Of a stretch of 64,000 nucleotides of DNA, positions 17,698 through 26,423 are shown in pieces (positions within the stretch are counted from its first letter, which is position 1; each line of letters begins with the position of its first letter). The position numbers were made by a program, and so were the translations under genes. The DNA comes from Haloprofundus halobius (lineage in GTDB: Archaea; Halobacteriota; Halobacteria; Halobacteriales; Haloferacaceae). The stretch covers positions 310,001 to 374,000 of the forward strand of contig NZ_CP083667.1 of the NCBI RefSeq assembly GCF_020097835.1, in the 5' to 3' direction. The notes below the pieces were generated by a model. The model saw nothing but the letters and a program-made list of their open reading frames with translations, was not told where the DNA came from and did no database searches.

Positions 17698-18016
17698 TAG
17701 CGTCGATCGTACTATTTCTACGTGGGAGCTGTCTTCGGTAGACAAACAGGTGAAATAGCCCAGTATCGAGACAGATCGGTACCCACGTACGACCGTCTGT
17801 CTGAAAACGACTGCATCTCCGGCTGTTTCCCACAACAACGACCGCGTTAACCGAGATCGTTCTGCGCGAACTCCGCCAGAAACACGATGTCGAATCCGCC
17901 GCGTTTACCCTCGATCTGGCGAACCTCTCGGTCGCCTCCAGCAGCGTCTCCACGGCCGGGACAGGACCTGTGAGGAGGGCAGTAGGCAGTACAGTCCTGT
18001 TGACTGGTCCGGTACT
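17698..18016. other. Spacer between ABC ATPase and SDR
   Basis: No intact gene. On the plus strand near 17838-17930 one frame reads LTEIVLRELRQKHDVESAAF, faintly like the catalytic-core region of IS5-group haloarchaeal transposases (LREKHDVDDAVFLVDGA type), but the match soon fades. I list it only as a possible insertion-sequence scrap. Confidence 0.3.
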
Positions 18017-18790
18017 TCAGAACGCGCTGTCGCCGAAACCTCCGTCGACGGTGAGTACCTCGCCGGTCACGTAGGATGCGGCGTCGCTGGCCAGATAGAC
18101 CGCCGCGCCGACGATCTCCTCGCGGTCGGCGACGCGTCCGAGCGGGGCTCGGGCGTCGATCACCGCTCGCTTTTCGGTCCCCTCGGCGTAGGTGTCGGTG
18201 TTCTGTGGAGTGATGACGAACCCGGGCGCGATGGCATTGACCCGGATCTCCGGTGCCAGCTCCTTCGCTGACGCGCGGGTGAACGCCTCCACGCCGCCCT
18301 TAGCCGCGGAGTAGGCCGGCAGGTTCGCCATCGAGAGCCGAGCCGCCATCGAGGAGATGTTGACGATTGACCCTCCATCGTCCATCGCCGGCGCGAACGT
18401 CTGAGTCACCTTGCGGACGCCGTCCAGAGCCACGTCGGTGACGAAGTTCCACTCGTCGTCCTCGATACCGAGGACCGTCTCCCGCGAAATGGCGCCTTGC
18501 GAGGCGACGACGACGTCGATACCGCCGAACTCCTCGACCACGGTTTCCCGAACCGCGTCCAGCGACTGCCGGGCGGTGACATCGCAGGTGATACGGGCGG
18601 TGTTGGCACCGAGCTCTTCAATGTCGTCGGCGGTCGAGGAGACCGCCGACTCGGTTCGACTGGTGGCAACGACGTCCGCGCCTTCTGACGCGAACCCGAG
18701 TGCAATCGCCTGGCCGATCCCGCTCGTGCCGCCGATGACGACAGCCCGTTTGCCGTCGACTGATACCGGCGTGTGCTCGTACGCGACCAT
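18017..18790 (-). CDS. Short-chain dehydrogenase/reductase (KduD/IdnO-like)
   Basis: A 257-residue classical SDR. NAD(P)-binding GGTSGIGQ, catalytic Ser in NISSMA, YSAAKGG (YxxxK) and the C-terminal VDGGFGDSAF are all in place. Proteins of this type oxidise or reduce keto groups of aldonates and related sugars (KduD, gluconate 5-dehydrogenase). It is divergent from a zinc dehydrogenase and close to a GntP permease, which recalls the idnO-idnD-idnT trio of gluconate/idonate metabolism; this is inferred from context. A closely similar fragment of the gene (about 110 bp, roughly 90 percent identical by eye) lies at 24545-24660. Confidence 0.9.
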   Translation of the reverse strand: MVAYEHTPVSVDGKRAVVIGGTSGIGQAIALGFASEGADVVATSRTESAVSSTADDIEELGANTARITCDVTARQSLDAVRETVVEEFGGIDVVVASQGAISRETVLGIEDDEWNFVTDVALDGVRKVTQTFAPAMDDGGSIVNISSMAARLSMANLPAYSAAKGGVEAFTRASAKELAPEIRVNAIAPGFVITPQNTDTYAEGTEKRAVIDARAPLGRVADREEIVGAAVYLASDAASYVTGEVLTVDGGFGDSAF

Positions 18791-18855
18791 ACGTTCACGA
18801 TGATCGCTGCCCCGTATTACCTTTGTGAATAGAGGGGTAAATATGGACCTACCCC

Positions 18856-18864
18856 ATACTATAT
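18856..18864 (+). promoter_or_regulatory. TATA-like box of the zinc dehydrogenase gene
   Basis: ACTATATTA is 26-34 nt before the ATG at 18890. The divergent SDR starts at 18790, so both promoters share a spacer of about 100 bp. Confidence 0.45.
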
Positions 18865-18889
18865 TACACTCGACACGCGAAGCCTCGTT

Positions 18890-19930
18890 ATGCGAGGGTT
18901 AGCGAAAACCAGTCGTAGCCACGGCGGAATGGAACTCGTCGAACGCGATCGCCCGAAACCTAGTTCGGACGAAGCGCTCGTCGAAGTCGACTACGCCGGC
19001 CTCTGCGGGAGCGACGCCGGCATCTACGAGTTCGAGTCCGCTTTCGAACGCATGAATCTCCCCACCGTCATCGGCCACGAGTACTCCGGCCGTGTCGTCG
19101 AGGTCGGCGAGGATGTCACGAAGTTTGCTGTCGGCGACCGTGTGGTCGAGCGACCGATCCGTGGCTGCGGCGACTGCTACCAGTGTGAGATCGGGGAGCC
19201 TAACGTCTGCCAGAACGCCGTCATCACGGGCGTGGACCACGACGGCGCTTACGAGCCCTACATCGCCGTTCCAGAGGACGCGCTCCACCCAGTCCCCGAC
19301 AGCGTTGAGCAGCAACACGCCGCGATGGTCGAGCCGACGAGTATCGGTACCCGCGCCGTAATCCAGAACTCGCGAGTGCGCGCGGGCGACCGTGTCCTGG
19401 TCGAGGGACCCGGTCCGATAGGACAACTCACCGCGCAGGTCGCCCGAGCCCAGGGCGCCGAGGTCGTCATCTCTGGGATCGGTCTGGATGCCGACTATCG
19501 CCTCCCGCTCGCCGAGCAACTGGGCTTCGACACGATCAACGTCGCCGAGGACGACCTCGAGCAGGTCCGCCAGGAGCGCACCGACGGCATCGGATACGAC
19601 GTTGTCTTCGACACGACAGGACACCCATCGGGACTCCCCTCCGCGATCGAGGAGGTCCGCAAGGGCGGTCAGATCGTCCTGATCGGCCAGACGGGCGAGA
19701 CTACGATGCCGTACTCACCGCTAGTCCGGGCCGAAATCGATCTGCAGTGCTCCTACGCCTCGATGTACGAGGACTTCGAGAACGCCCTCCGGCTTATCGA
19801 CACCGGTGATGTCGACGCCGAGACGTTCATCGACGAGCGCTTCTCCCTACTTGACGCCGACAAGGCTTTCGAGACGTTCGTCGACGGCGGCACCTGCAAA
19901 CCTGTCTTCGACGTCTCGGAACTGCGATAA
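18890..19930 (+). CDS. Zinc-dependent medium-chain dehydrogenase (polyol/aldonate type)
   Basis: A 346-residue MDR enzyme. Catalytic zinc ligands C39 (GLCGSD), H63-E64 (IGHEY); structural zinc cysteines C93, C96, C99 and C107; Rossmann motif VEGPGPIGQL. Such enzymes oxidise secondary alcohols of sugars, polyols or aldonates (L-idonate, galactitol, threonine dehydrogenase group). It is divergent from an SDR and followed by a Gfo/Idh/MocA gene on the same strand 80 bp later. The substrate cannot be named from sequence. Confidence 0.92.
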   Translation: MRGLAKTSRSHGGMELVERDRPKPSSDEALVEVDYAGLCGSDAGIYEFESAFERMNLPTVIGHEYSGRVVEVGEDVTKFAVGDRVVERPIRGCGDCYQCEIGEPNVCQNAVITGVDHDGAYEPYIAVPEDALHPVPDSVEQQHAAMVEPTSIGTRAVIQNSRVRAGDRVLVEGPGPIGQLTAQVARAQGAEVVISGIGLDADYRLPLAEQLGFDTINVAEDDLEQVRQERTDGIGYDVVFDTTGHPSGLPSAIEEVRKGGQIVLIGQTGETTMPYSPLVRAEIDLQCSYASMYEDFENALRLIDTGDVDAETFIDERFSLLDADKAFETFVDGGTCKPVFDVSELR

Positions 19931-20010
19931 CCACAACGGATTGGTTCGCTCTCGATCGTGCGCACCACGTATCCGAGGACTTTACTCCCCGCTCGCTATA
20001 TCCTGCGCCA

Positions 20011-21081
20011 ATGCTCGACTGGATCGACAGCTACGAAGAGCGGAAGTGGCAGACGGCGACTGAGGGCACCGTCCGGTACGCCCTGCTCGGACTCGGATGG
20101 TGGACGATCGACGTCGCCCTGCCAGCTATCGAATCGTCCGACCTCGGCGAGGTGACGACGCTTGTGAGCAGTTCGACCGAGAAGGCCGAACGGCTCGCCG
20201 AGGAGAACGACGTCGAAAACGGGATTAGCTACGACGAATACCACGACGGCGCGGCTAGCGATCAGTTCGATGCCGTCTACGTCGGGACGCCCAACGCCTA
20301 CCACCTGGAGTACGTCGAGACCGCAGCCGAATTAGACAAGGCAGTCATCTGTGAGAAACCAATGGAGGCCACCGTCGAACGGGCCAAACGGCTGGTCGAG
20401 GCCTGCGAGGCCGCCGATATACCGCTGATGATCGCCTATCGGATGCACACCGACCCCGCCGTTCAGCGGGCGAAGGAACTGATCGATAAAGGCTTTCTCG
20501 GTGAGCCGGTGTCGGTGTACGGCAACAACAGCCAGCCTCTTCTAGAGATGATTCCCGATCCCGACCAGTGGCGCCTTGACCCCAACCTGTCGGGCTACGG
20601 TACCTCTGTCATGGACCTGGGTGTCTACTCAATCAATACCGCCCGCTATCTGCTGGACCGTGATCCCGTCGCCGTCCATGCCAGGATGAGTTCCCATCAC
20701 GAGGCATTCGAAGACGTCTCCGACGAGCGTTCCGCGGCGACACTCGTCCTCGAAGACGACGTGAAGATGGTGACGACCAACAGCCAACATGCCCACGAGG
20801 ACACGAACCTGAAGCTCACCGGGACCGAGGGCCAGATCGAGTTTCAGCCGGCGTTCCACGGTGAGGTGACGCTCCAGCTCTCCCGGGGTAACGTGACCGT
20901 AACGGTCGACCACGATACCTTCAACGCTGAGCGGGAGATGATGGAGGAGTTCGACTACTTCGCTGACCGCGTGCTGACCGGCGCGCCGATGCACGCTGAC
21001 GGTCGCCACGGACTGACGGACATGCGGGTCATCGAAGCTATCCACCACTCGGCCGAGAGTGGCGACATCGTCGAGCTGTAA
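20011..21081 (+). CDS. Gfo/Idh/MocA sugar dehydrogenase, xylose-dehydrogenase-like
   Basis: A 356-residue oxidoreductase. N-terminal Rossmann domain with GLGWWT and the EKP motif (ICEKPMEAT) that contributes the catalytic lysine, then the alpha/beta C-domain. The GWWT, AVYVGTPNAYHL and DPDQWRLDPNLSGYG segments resemble haloarchaeal NADP-dependent D-xylose 1-dehydrogenases. It is clearly a paralogue of 26424-27515 (LGWWT, EKPMEATVERA, MIAYRM and DPDQWRLDP shared). The product would be a lactone, handled by an SMP-30 or similar lactonase. It may use a different sugar from its paralogue. Confidence 0.9.
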   Translation: MLDWIDSYEERKWQTATEGTVRYALLGLGWWTIDVALPAIESSDLGEVTTLVSSSTEKAERLAEENDVENGISYDEYHDGAASDQFDAVYVGTPNAYHLEYVETAAELDKAVICEKPMEATVERAKRLVEACEAADIPLMIAYRMHTDPAVQRAKELIDKGFLGEPVSVYGNNSQPLLEMIPDPDQWRLDPNLSGYGTSVMDLGVYSINTARYLLDRDPVAVHARMSSHHEAFEDVSDERSAATLVLEDDVKMVTTNSQHAHEDTNLKLTGTEGQIEFQPAFHGEVTLQLSRGNVTVTVDHDTFNAEREMMEEFDYFADRVLTGAPMHADGRHGLTDMRVIEAIHHSAESGDIVEL

Positions 21082-21626
21082 CTGGCAATAAGTCGATTCT
21101 CCCGTGTATGATTCCTCTGGCCACTACGAGCAGGTGAAGTTGACCTCTATAATCAATCGTGTTCAATTATTATGATCTACGAAGATTAGTTCAATATTTG
21201 CGACATCGCTACATCGGTGATCTCGTCAGCGCCACTATCGTCGTATGAATGAATCGAACCCGTTTGAACAATGACCGTACTAAATGATGAAAAGAAGAAA
21301 GCAAACTCCGGGTGCTATTTGCCACTTGTGATGGACGGGGTGGAACATCTCTGCTTGGTAGCTCAAAAACCGGGTTGTCCGTGTAGGCGCGGAACGGCCG
21401 CGTAGGTCGCCGCGGTTGCGATGAACTGACCACTACTGCCGACGTGGCAGACACTCGAATCCCGGTGAAAGCCGGGCGCATGGGTTTCGAGAATTTCATG
21501 GCAACTGGTCACGTCTGACAAACACCAGCGTTTTGCGACTGTCGACTGCCGACTACTGTCCGCGAATCACCCGTCCGTGTTCTCTAGACCAGAACGCTTA
21601 TCGTGAAAGATAGTTAAAGACCGAAC
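21082..21626. other. Spacer upstream of an IclR gene
   Basis: No gene recognised. A short hairpin CCCGG-TGAAAG-CCGGG lies near 21460-21480. Such hairpins occur at ends of IS200/IS605-group elements, but no tnpA or tnpB sequence is recognisable, so I do not call an element. The right end holds the operator-like dyad at 21579-21595. Confidence 0.4.
21579..21595. promoter_or_regulatory. Operator-like dyad in front of an IclR gene
   Basis: GTTCT-CTAGACC-AGAAC, a perfect 17-bp inverted repeat of the TTCT-N7-AGAA family, 31 bp before the ATG of the IclR regulator at 21627. The position overlaps where promoter elements should be and suggests autoregulation. It is the copy that best links the dyad family to a particular regulator. 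Confidence 0.6.
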
Positions 21627-22382
21627 ATGGACGCCAAACACCCGGTGCGAACCACCGAGAAGACGCTCGCCCTGGTGGAAGAGCTGATGGAGGAAGGTCC
21701 ATGCGGTGTGACCGAGTTGGCACAGAACCTGGACATGGGTAAAAGTGCCGTTCACAACCACCTAACAACGCTTCGGAAACACGGCTACGTTCTGAAGACG
21801 GGCGACGAGTACCGAGTGGGGCTGAAGTTCCTTGAGATCGGGGGTCGCACTCGGAAGTCGATGAAGTTCTATCAGGTCGCCGAACCCGAAGTCAAGTCGC
21901 TCGCCGCCGAGACCGGCGAACTCGCCAATCTTCTGGTCGAAGAACAGGGGCTGGGCGTCTACCTGATGCGCTCGAAAGGTGAGCAAGCCGTCAACCTCGA
22001 CACGTACGCGGGACTCCGCACGTACCTCCACACGACGGCGCTCGGGAAAGCGATTCTCGCGTATCTGCCGGAGTCGCGGGTCGACGAGATAATCGACCAG
22101 CGCGGTCTCGAACCGATTACATCCAATAGCATCCAGACGCGCGACGAACTGTTCGAGTCGCTCGAAGCCGTCCGCGAACGGGGGTACGCCATCGACGACG
22201 GCGAGCGCCTGGAGGGACTCCGCTGCATCGCCGCCCCCGTTAAGATGTCTTCAGGAACCGTGCTGGGTTCGATAAGCGTTTCCGCACCCGCCAGTCGCGT
22301 CAGCGACGACGACCTCCACGGCGAACTGGGCGACCGCGTCCTGAGCGCGGCCAACGTGGTAGAACTCAACATCAACTACTGA
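21627..22382 (+). CDS. IclR-family transcriptional regulator
   Basis: A 251-residue IclR protein: winged HTH at about 8-65 ([20 protein letters not shown]), then the effector-binding domain at about 75-250. It begins [16 protein letters not shown] and ends [11 protein letters not shown], both family-typical. IclR proteins bind as dimers or tetramers to palindromes and respond to small acids or sugars. A GTTCT-N7-AGAAC dyad lies just upstream. Closely related haloarchaeal regulators control pentose degradation (XacR in Haloferax). Likely targets are the neighbouring Gfo dehydrogenase and GntP genes. Confidence 0.93.
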   Translation: MDAKHPVRTTEKTLALVEELMEEGPCGVTELAQNLDMGKSAVHNHLTTLRKHGYVLKTGDEYRVGLKFLEIGGRTRKSMKFYQVAEPEVKSLAAETGELANLLVEEQGLGVYLMRSKGEQAVNLDTYAGLRTYLHTTALGKAILAYLPESRVDEIIDQRGLEPITSNSIQTRDELFESLEAVRERGYAIDDGERLEGLRCIAAPVKMSSGTVLGSISVSAPASRVSDDDLHGELGDRVLSAANVVELNINY

Positions 22383-22391
22383 TAATCTTCA

Positions 22392-22406
22392 TTCTCTATA
22401 TTCGAA
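22392..22406. promoter_or_regulatory. Degenerate TTCT-N7-AGAA dyad after the IclR gene
   Basis: TTCT-CTATATT-CGAA: left half-site and spacer start match the other copies; the right half has one change. It lies 10 bp past the IclR stop and upstream of the FAH fragment and GntP gene. Confidence 0.35.
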
Positions 22407-22499
22407 CGGGATGGAACGAAGCCACTCGTTAGAACCACCGGAATGCGTCCACTTTCGCGTCTTTGCTGTGTCCCGTTACAGTACTTTGAGTGTAATACT

Positions 22500-22691
22500 A
22501 TGGCGGAGATTGCGACAGTCTGTTCTCACATAAAGAACGCCGATAGTGACACCGCGTCGGTATGGAGCGGGGCCGTCGACTCAAGTGAGAACGGCGAGAA
22601 CGCGTGGAACCGCTATCCACGGGCCGGCGACGAGGTTCGCATCGTCATCGACGGGATCGGCGAGCTCTCGAACCCGGTCGTCGAGGTGTGA
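22500..22691 (+). pseudogene. C-terminal fragment of a fumarylacetoacetate hydrolase-family protein
   Basis: The last 30 residues (RYPRAGDEVRIVIDGIGELS, then NPVVEV-stop) match the conserved C-terminus of FAH-family enzymes (GDxVxVxIxGIGxLxNPVV). The preceding 35 residues of the frame are not convincingly FAH and the metal-binding core is absent. Probably the tail of a lost FAH-type dehydratase or hydrolase rather than a working small gene. Confidence 0.55.
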
Positions 22692-22777
22692 TCTGAGGTC
22701 GGGTGCACCCACGGCCGTCGCCCCTTTTAACACCACCGGATATGACGGGCAATAAATAGTAAAAATAAAGTACATTA

Positions 22778-24184
22778 ATGATAGAAGTAGATTCGATGTT
22801 CGTACCAACACTACTACAGACGGGTGGAGAGGCACCGCTCCTCGCACTGTTCGCGGGGATCGTAACGATCGTCCTGCTGTTGGTCGTCCTCGACCTCCCG
22901 GCGTTCGTCTCGCTCGTGATCGCCGGGCTCGTGGTCGGGATCGTCGCGCCGTCGATCCCGTTCGCGGAGGTACCAGCCGAGTTCGCGACGGCCTTCGGGG
23001 ACGGGATGGCCGGCATCGGTATCCCGATCCTGATGGCGGCGATCATCGGGAAGGCGATGATCGAGAGCGGGGCAGCGAATCGCATCGTCCGAGGGTTCAC
23101 GAGTCTCTTCGGCGACGACAACACGGAGATCTCGCTGTTCAGTAGCAGTTTCATCATGTCGATCCCCGTGTTCTTCGACAACGTGTTCTACCTACTCGCG
23201 CCGCTGGCCCGCTCGGCCCGGTCGCGGCAGGGGGAGAACTACACCCTGTTCATCGTCGCGGTGGGTGCCGCGGGGGTCGTCACGCACGGGTTCGTCCCGC
23301 CGACGCCCGGACCGCTCCTCGCCGTCGAGGAGTTCGACGCCAACCTGGGCGAGACGATCGCCATTGGGCTCATGGTCGGCCTGCCGACGGCGCTGATCTC
23401 GGGGCTCGGGTACGGCTACTGGATCAACCGGCGTCTCGACATCCCGCTCCGGGACGCGATGGGCACGACCGTCGAGGAACTCGAAGAGCAGAACGAGGTC
23501 CCGACCAGCGCACTCCCCGGCGTGTTCGAGTCGCTGCTGCCGATCCTGCTCGCGATCGTCCTCGTCACCGCGAACACGGCCGTGACGACGTTCATCGGCG
23601 AGGACGCGGCGGTCGCTTCGGTCACCGGCTTCTTCGGCGATCCGAACCTCGCGCTGACGGTGGCCGCGATGGCGGCGGCGATCACGTACTACCGCATGAG
23701 CGATCTCGACAGCGACACGTTCTCCGACGAGCTCACCGACGCGCTCAGGAGCGGCGGTAACATCGCCGCTATCACTGCGGCCGGTGGGGCGTTCGGTGTG
23801 ATGATCGAAGCCGCCGGCGCCGGCGAGTACATCGCGAGCAGTCTCGAGCAGGTCGGCCTCGGCCTCCTCGTGACGGCGTGGCTTATCGCGGCGGGCGTCC
23901 GCCTCGTCCAGGGGTCGGCGACAGTCGCCATCGTCACCACCGCGGGGATCATGGCGCCGCTGGCGAGCGGTCTCGACGTCAACCTCGCGTACCTGGTGAT
24001 GTCCATCGGGGCGGGCGCGTCGTTCTGCTCGTGGTACAACGACAGCGGTTTCTGGATCGTCAAGGAAATCGGCGGCCTCACGCAGGCGGAGACGCTCAAG
24101 ACGTGGACGGTCGCGACGTCTCTCATCGGATTCAGCGGCCTGCTGAGCACGCTCATCTTCTCGTCGATCCTGCCGATGGCCTGA
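22778..24184 (+). CDS. gntP: GntP-family gluconate/aldonate permease
   Basis: A 468-residue membrane protein with about 12-14 hydrophobic segments. Features of the GntP (gluconate:H+ symporter) family are visible: SIPVFFDNVFYLLAPLAR, THGFVPPTPGPL, SGGNIAAITAAGGAFG, VRLVQGSATVA and FCSWYNDSGFW. These carriers import gluconate, 2-keto-3-deoxygluconate, idonate or related acids. AT-rich promoter sequence lies just upstream; an ATG at 22796 (MFVPTLLQ) would sit at better leaderless spacing. With the SDR and zinc dehydrogenase nearby, it suggests uptake of a sugar acid. Confidence 0.93.
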   Translation: MIEVDSMFVPTLLQTGGEAPLLALFAGIVTIVLLLVVLDLPAFVSLVIAGLVVGIVAPSIPFAEVPAEFATAFGDGMAGIGIPILMAAIIGKAMIESGAANRIVRGFTSLFGDDNTEISLFSSSFIMSIPVFFDNVFYLLAPLARSARSRQGENYTLFIVAVGAAGVVTHGFVPPTPGPLLAVEEFDANLGETIAIGLMVGLPTALISGLGYGYWINRRLDIPLRDAMGTTVEELEEQNEVPTSALPGVFESLLPILLAIVLVTANTAVTTFIGEDAAVASVTGFFGDPNLALTVAAMAAAITYYRMSDLDSDTFSDELTDALRSGGNIAAITAAGGAFGVMIEAAGAGEYIASSLEQVGLGLLVTAWLIAAGVRLVQGSATVAIVTTAGIMAPLASGLDVNLAYLVMSIGAGASFCSWYNDSGFWIVKEIGGLTQAETLKTWTVATSLIGFSGLLSTLIFSSILPMA

Positions 24185-24369
24185 AGACGCCTCGCCGCTG
24201 GTCTTCTTTCGAACGCGTCGATCGACCGCCGAGAGTCACTCCCGCCGTGTGGCGCACGCGGTCGCGCCACGTACCGCCGCGAGAACGAGAGTCGCTGGCT
24301 CGAACCGCCCGGACCGGTGTTCACTGACTCGACGAGGCTATACGTCTGGAGGCGGCGTGAAGTCGAGTC

Positions 24370-24475
24370 TTGGCATCTCCGACACTTTCGCGTACCCATC
24401 TTCGATGATGTCCCCTCGACGAGGTCGTCCAAACCAGTTGAGTTCGTGGGAGTGGTACTCAACGGCCAGCGAGTT
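24370..24475 (-). pseudogene. C-terminal remnant of an enolase-superfamily sugar-acid dehydratase
   Basis: On the minus strand NSLAVEYHSHELNW matches NSLAVEYHSYELGW of the intact xylonate dehydratase at 27800-29038. A frame change follows, then DLVEG and IIEDGYAKVSEMPRLDF correspond to DLVEEDGLIEEGRMEIPEKP of the intact gene. The rest of the gene is missing. It lies about 380 bp before an aldehyde dehydrogenase of the same pathway. Confidence 0.7.
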
Positions 24476-24544
24476 TGTGCGACCGACGCGTACTGTCCCT
24501 TTCAGTCGTGGAGGACGGAGACATCGAAGACAGATTTCCAGGTT

Positions 24545-24660
24545 TCGCCGGCGGTGGACGATGGGGGGTCAATCGTCAACATCTCCTCGCTGGCGGCGGG
24601 CTCTCGATGGCGAACCTGCCGGCGTACAGCGCCGCGAAGGGTGGCGTCAAACCAGTAAGG
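24545..24660 (+). pseudogene. Middle fragment of an SDR gene
   Basis: DNA nearly identical to the catalytic region of the intact SDR at 18017-18790: VDDGGSIVNISSLAA in one frame, then after a one-base deletion LSMANLPAYSAAKGGV in the next. Both ends run into unrelated sequence. High DNA similarity points to recent copying or recombination between the two loci. Confidence 0.75.
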
Positions 24661-24664
24661 AAGT

Positions 24665-24824
24665 TGAGCGACACCCCCACCGAGACCCTTGAAGGGGCGG
24701 CCGCCTCGACCCGGTCGTCGACGCGGACGAACGCCGTATCGCCCGCGGGGTCGTTCGACACGTGGAAGTACGGCTTCTCATCTGCGGAGTACCGGGTGAC
24801 GGCGCGTCCGAGGTCGGACGTCAA
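24665..24824 (-). other. Possible N-terminal fragment of an unidentified protein
   Basis: The minus-strand frame from the ATG at 24824 reads MTSDLGRAVTRYSADEKPYF and continues with protein-like HVSNDPAGDTAFVRVDDRVE before running into the antisense of the SDR fragment. I do not recognise the family. The frame is truncated by the junction near 24660, so it is another broken piece. Confidence 0.3.
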
Positions 24825-24855
24825 AAAATACGGCAGGTCGGTCGGAGCCGAGGCG

Positions 24856-26304
24856 TCAGTAGTTGTCGTAGACGGTCTTCTCGATGGTGTAGAAGTCGAG
24901 ACCGGCGTCGCCCTGCTCGCGCCACGTCTCGGAGGACGACCGTTTGAACCCGCCGAAGGGGACGTGCAGTTCGAGGCCGGTCGTCTTCTCGTTGACCTTC
25001 ACGACGCCCGCCTCGGCCTCGTCGACGAAGCGGTTGGCCTCGGTGTGGTCGTCGGTGACGACGCTCGCCGAGAGGCCGTACTCGACGCCGTTGGCGACGT
25101 CGAGCCCCTCGTCGAAGTCGCTTACCTTCATGACGGCGACGACGGGGCCGAACACCTCGTCGCACGCAATGCGCATCTCCGGGTCGACGTCGGTGAAGAC
25201 GGTCGGTTCGACGAAGTACCCCTCCTCGACGTCGTCGCCCTCGGGGACGCCGCCGCCCGCCGCGAGCGTCGCCCCCTCGTCTTGGGCGATGTCGACGTAT
25301 TCGAGCGTCGACTCCAGTTCGCTCTGGCTGACCTGCGGCCCCATCTCGTGGTCGTTTCCGGGACCGATGTCGATTGACTCCGCGCGGTCGACCAGTTCGG
25401 CGACGAACTCGTCGTAGACGTCCTCGTGGACGATGGCGCGCGAGCAGGCGGTGCAGGACTGCCCGGTGGTGCCGAATCCGCCGGTCGCGACGATGTCGGC
25501 GGCCTCCGAGGGGTCCGCCGAGGCGGCGACGACCGTCGGATTCTTGCCGCCGAGCTCGGTCTGGACGCGCTTGCCGGCGTCGGTGGCCTGCTCGTACACC
25601 ATCTCGCCGACCTGACTGCTGCCGGTGAAGGAGACGGCGTCGGTGCCCTCGTTCTCGATGAACTCGTTGCCGACCGAACTGCCGGGACCGGTCACGACGT
25701 TGAGGACGCCGTCGGGCAGTCCCGCGTCGTCGAGTGCTCGCGCGATCTCGACGACGACCCCCGGAGCCAGCGACGCGGGCTTGAGAACGACGGTGTTGCC
25801 CGCCGCTAGTGCCGGAGCGAGTTTCCACGCCGGGATGGCGATGGGGTAGTTCCACGGCGTAATCAGCGCCGCGACGCCGACCGGTTCCTGTCGGGTGTAG
25901 AGGTTCGTGTTCCGGCTGCTCGGACCTTTGACGGTGCCGCCGAGGTCCGCCGCCTTGACCGAAAAGTAGTGGAAGATGTCGATGGCGCGCTGTACCTCGC
26001 CGGCGGCCTCCGCGCGCGCCTTCCCCTCCTCGGCGACGAGCAGGTCGGTCAGTTCCTCTTTGCGCTGGCCGAGAAGCGTCCCGGCCTCGCGGAGGATGCT
26101 CCCGCGCTCGGGGCCAGGAGTGGTCCGCCACTCCTCGGCGGCGGCCACCGCGGCGTCGACGGCCTCGGCCGCGTCGTCGGCGCTGGATTGCTGGTAACTC
26201 GCCACGACTTCGCTCGGATTCGCAGGGTTCGTCACGTCGATAGTCTCGCCGGTCTCGGAGGCGACCCACTCTCCGTCGACGTAGTTCTCGTTAGTCTCCG
26301 TCAT
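24856..26304 (-). CDS. xacF: Alpha-ketoglutarate semialdehyde (2,5-dioxopentanoate) dehydrogenase
   Basis: A 482-residue aldehyde dehydrogenase. Folate-dependent-type N-terminus, NAD-binding ITPWNYPIAIPAWKLAPALA, catalytic Glu in ELGGKNP, catalytic Cys in TTGQSCTACSR, and VFGPVVAVMK. In the oxidative pentose pathway this family turns alpha-ketoglutarate semialdehyde into alpha-ketoglutarate. The assignment rests on its place beside the pentonate dehydratase, KDP dehydratase and xylose-type dehydrogenase genes, as in Haloferax volcanii. I use the second ATG (26304), which has an AT-rich box (GAATAGTAA) 24-31 nt upstream; 26313 is the alternative. It is divergent from the Gfo gene. Confidence 0.85.
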   Translation of the reverse strand: MTETNENYVDGEWVASETGETIDVTNPANPSEVVASYQQSSADDAAEAVDAAVAAAEEWRTTPGPERGSILREAGTLLGQRKEELTDLLVAEEGKARAEAAGEVQRAIDIFHYFSVKAADLGGTVKGPSSRNTNLYTRQEPVGVAALITPWNYPIAIPAWKLAPALAAGNTVVLKPASLAPGVVVEIARALDDAGLPDGVLNVVTGPGSSVGNEFIENEGTDAVSFTGSSQVGEMVYEQATDAGKRVQTELGGKNPTVVAASADPSEAADIVATGGFGTTGQSCTACSRAIVHEDVYDEFVAELVDRAESIDIGPGNDHEMGPQVSQSELESTLEYVDIAQDEGATLAAGGGVPEGDDVEEGYFVEPTVFTDVDPEMRIACDEVFGPVVAVMKVSDFDEGLDVANGVEYGLSASVVTDDHTEANRFVDEAEAGVVKVNEKTTGLELHVPFGGFKRSSSETWREQGDAGLDFYTIEKTVYDNY

Positions 26305-26423
26305 CGATGGCATCTTCTCGGTTCGCGCTTACTATTCTTACGGTTCTGTGAAGAACTGTCACGGTCCTCTCGGCGTCCCCGACGCTCCACTACACTTTTG
26401 CTGGTCGCCTCGAACCGCAGACC

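Noticed and set aside
16588-17838. 416-codon minus-strand frame
   Set aside because: Antisense to the ABC ATPase, whose Walker and signature motifs are on the plus strand.
17838-17930. Faint IS5-group transposase-like LRELRQKHDVESAAF
   Set aside because: About 15 residues of resemblance followed by unrelated sequence; mentioned in the spacer entry but too weak for a mobile element call.
21300-21500. Possible end of an IS200/IS605-type element
   Set aside because: Only a small CCGG hairpin is seen; no tnpA/tnpB protein sequence or element boundary can be supported.
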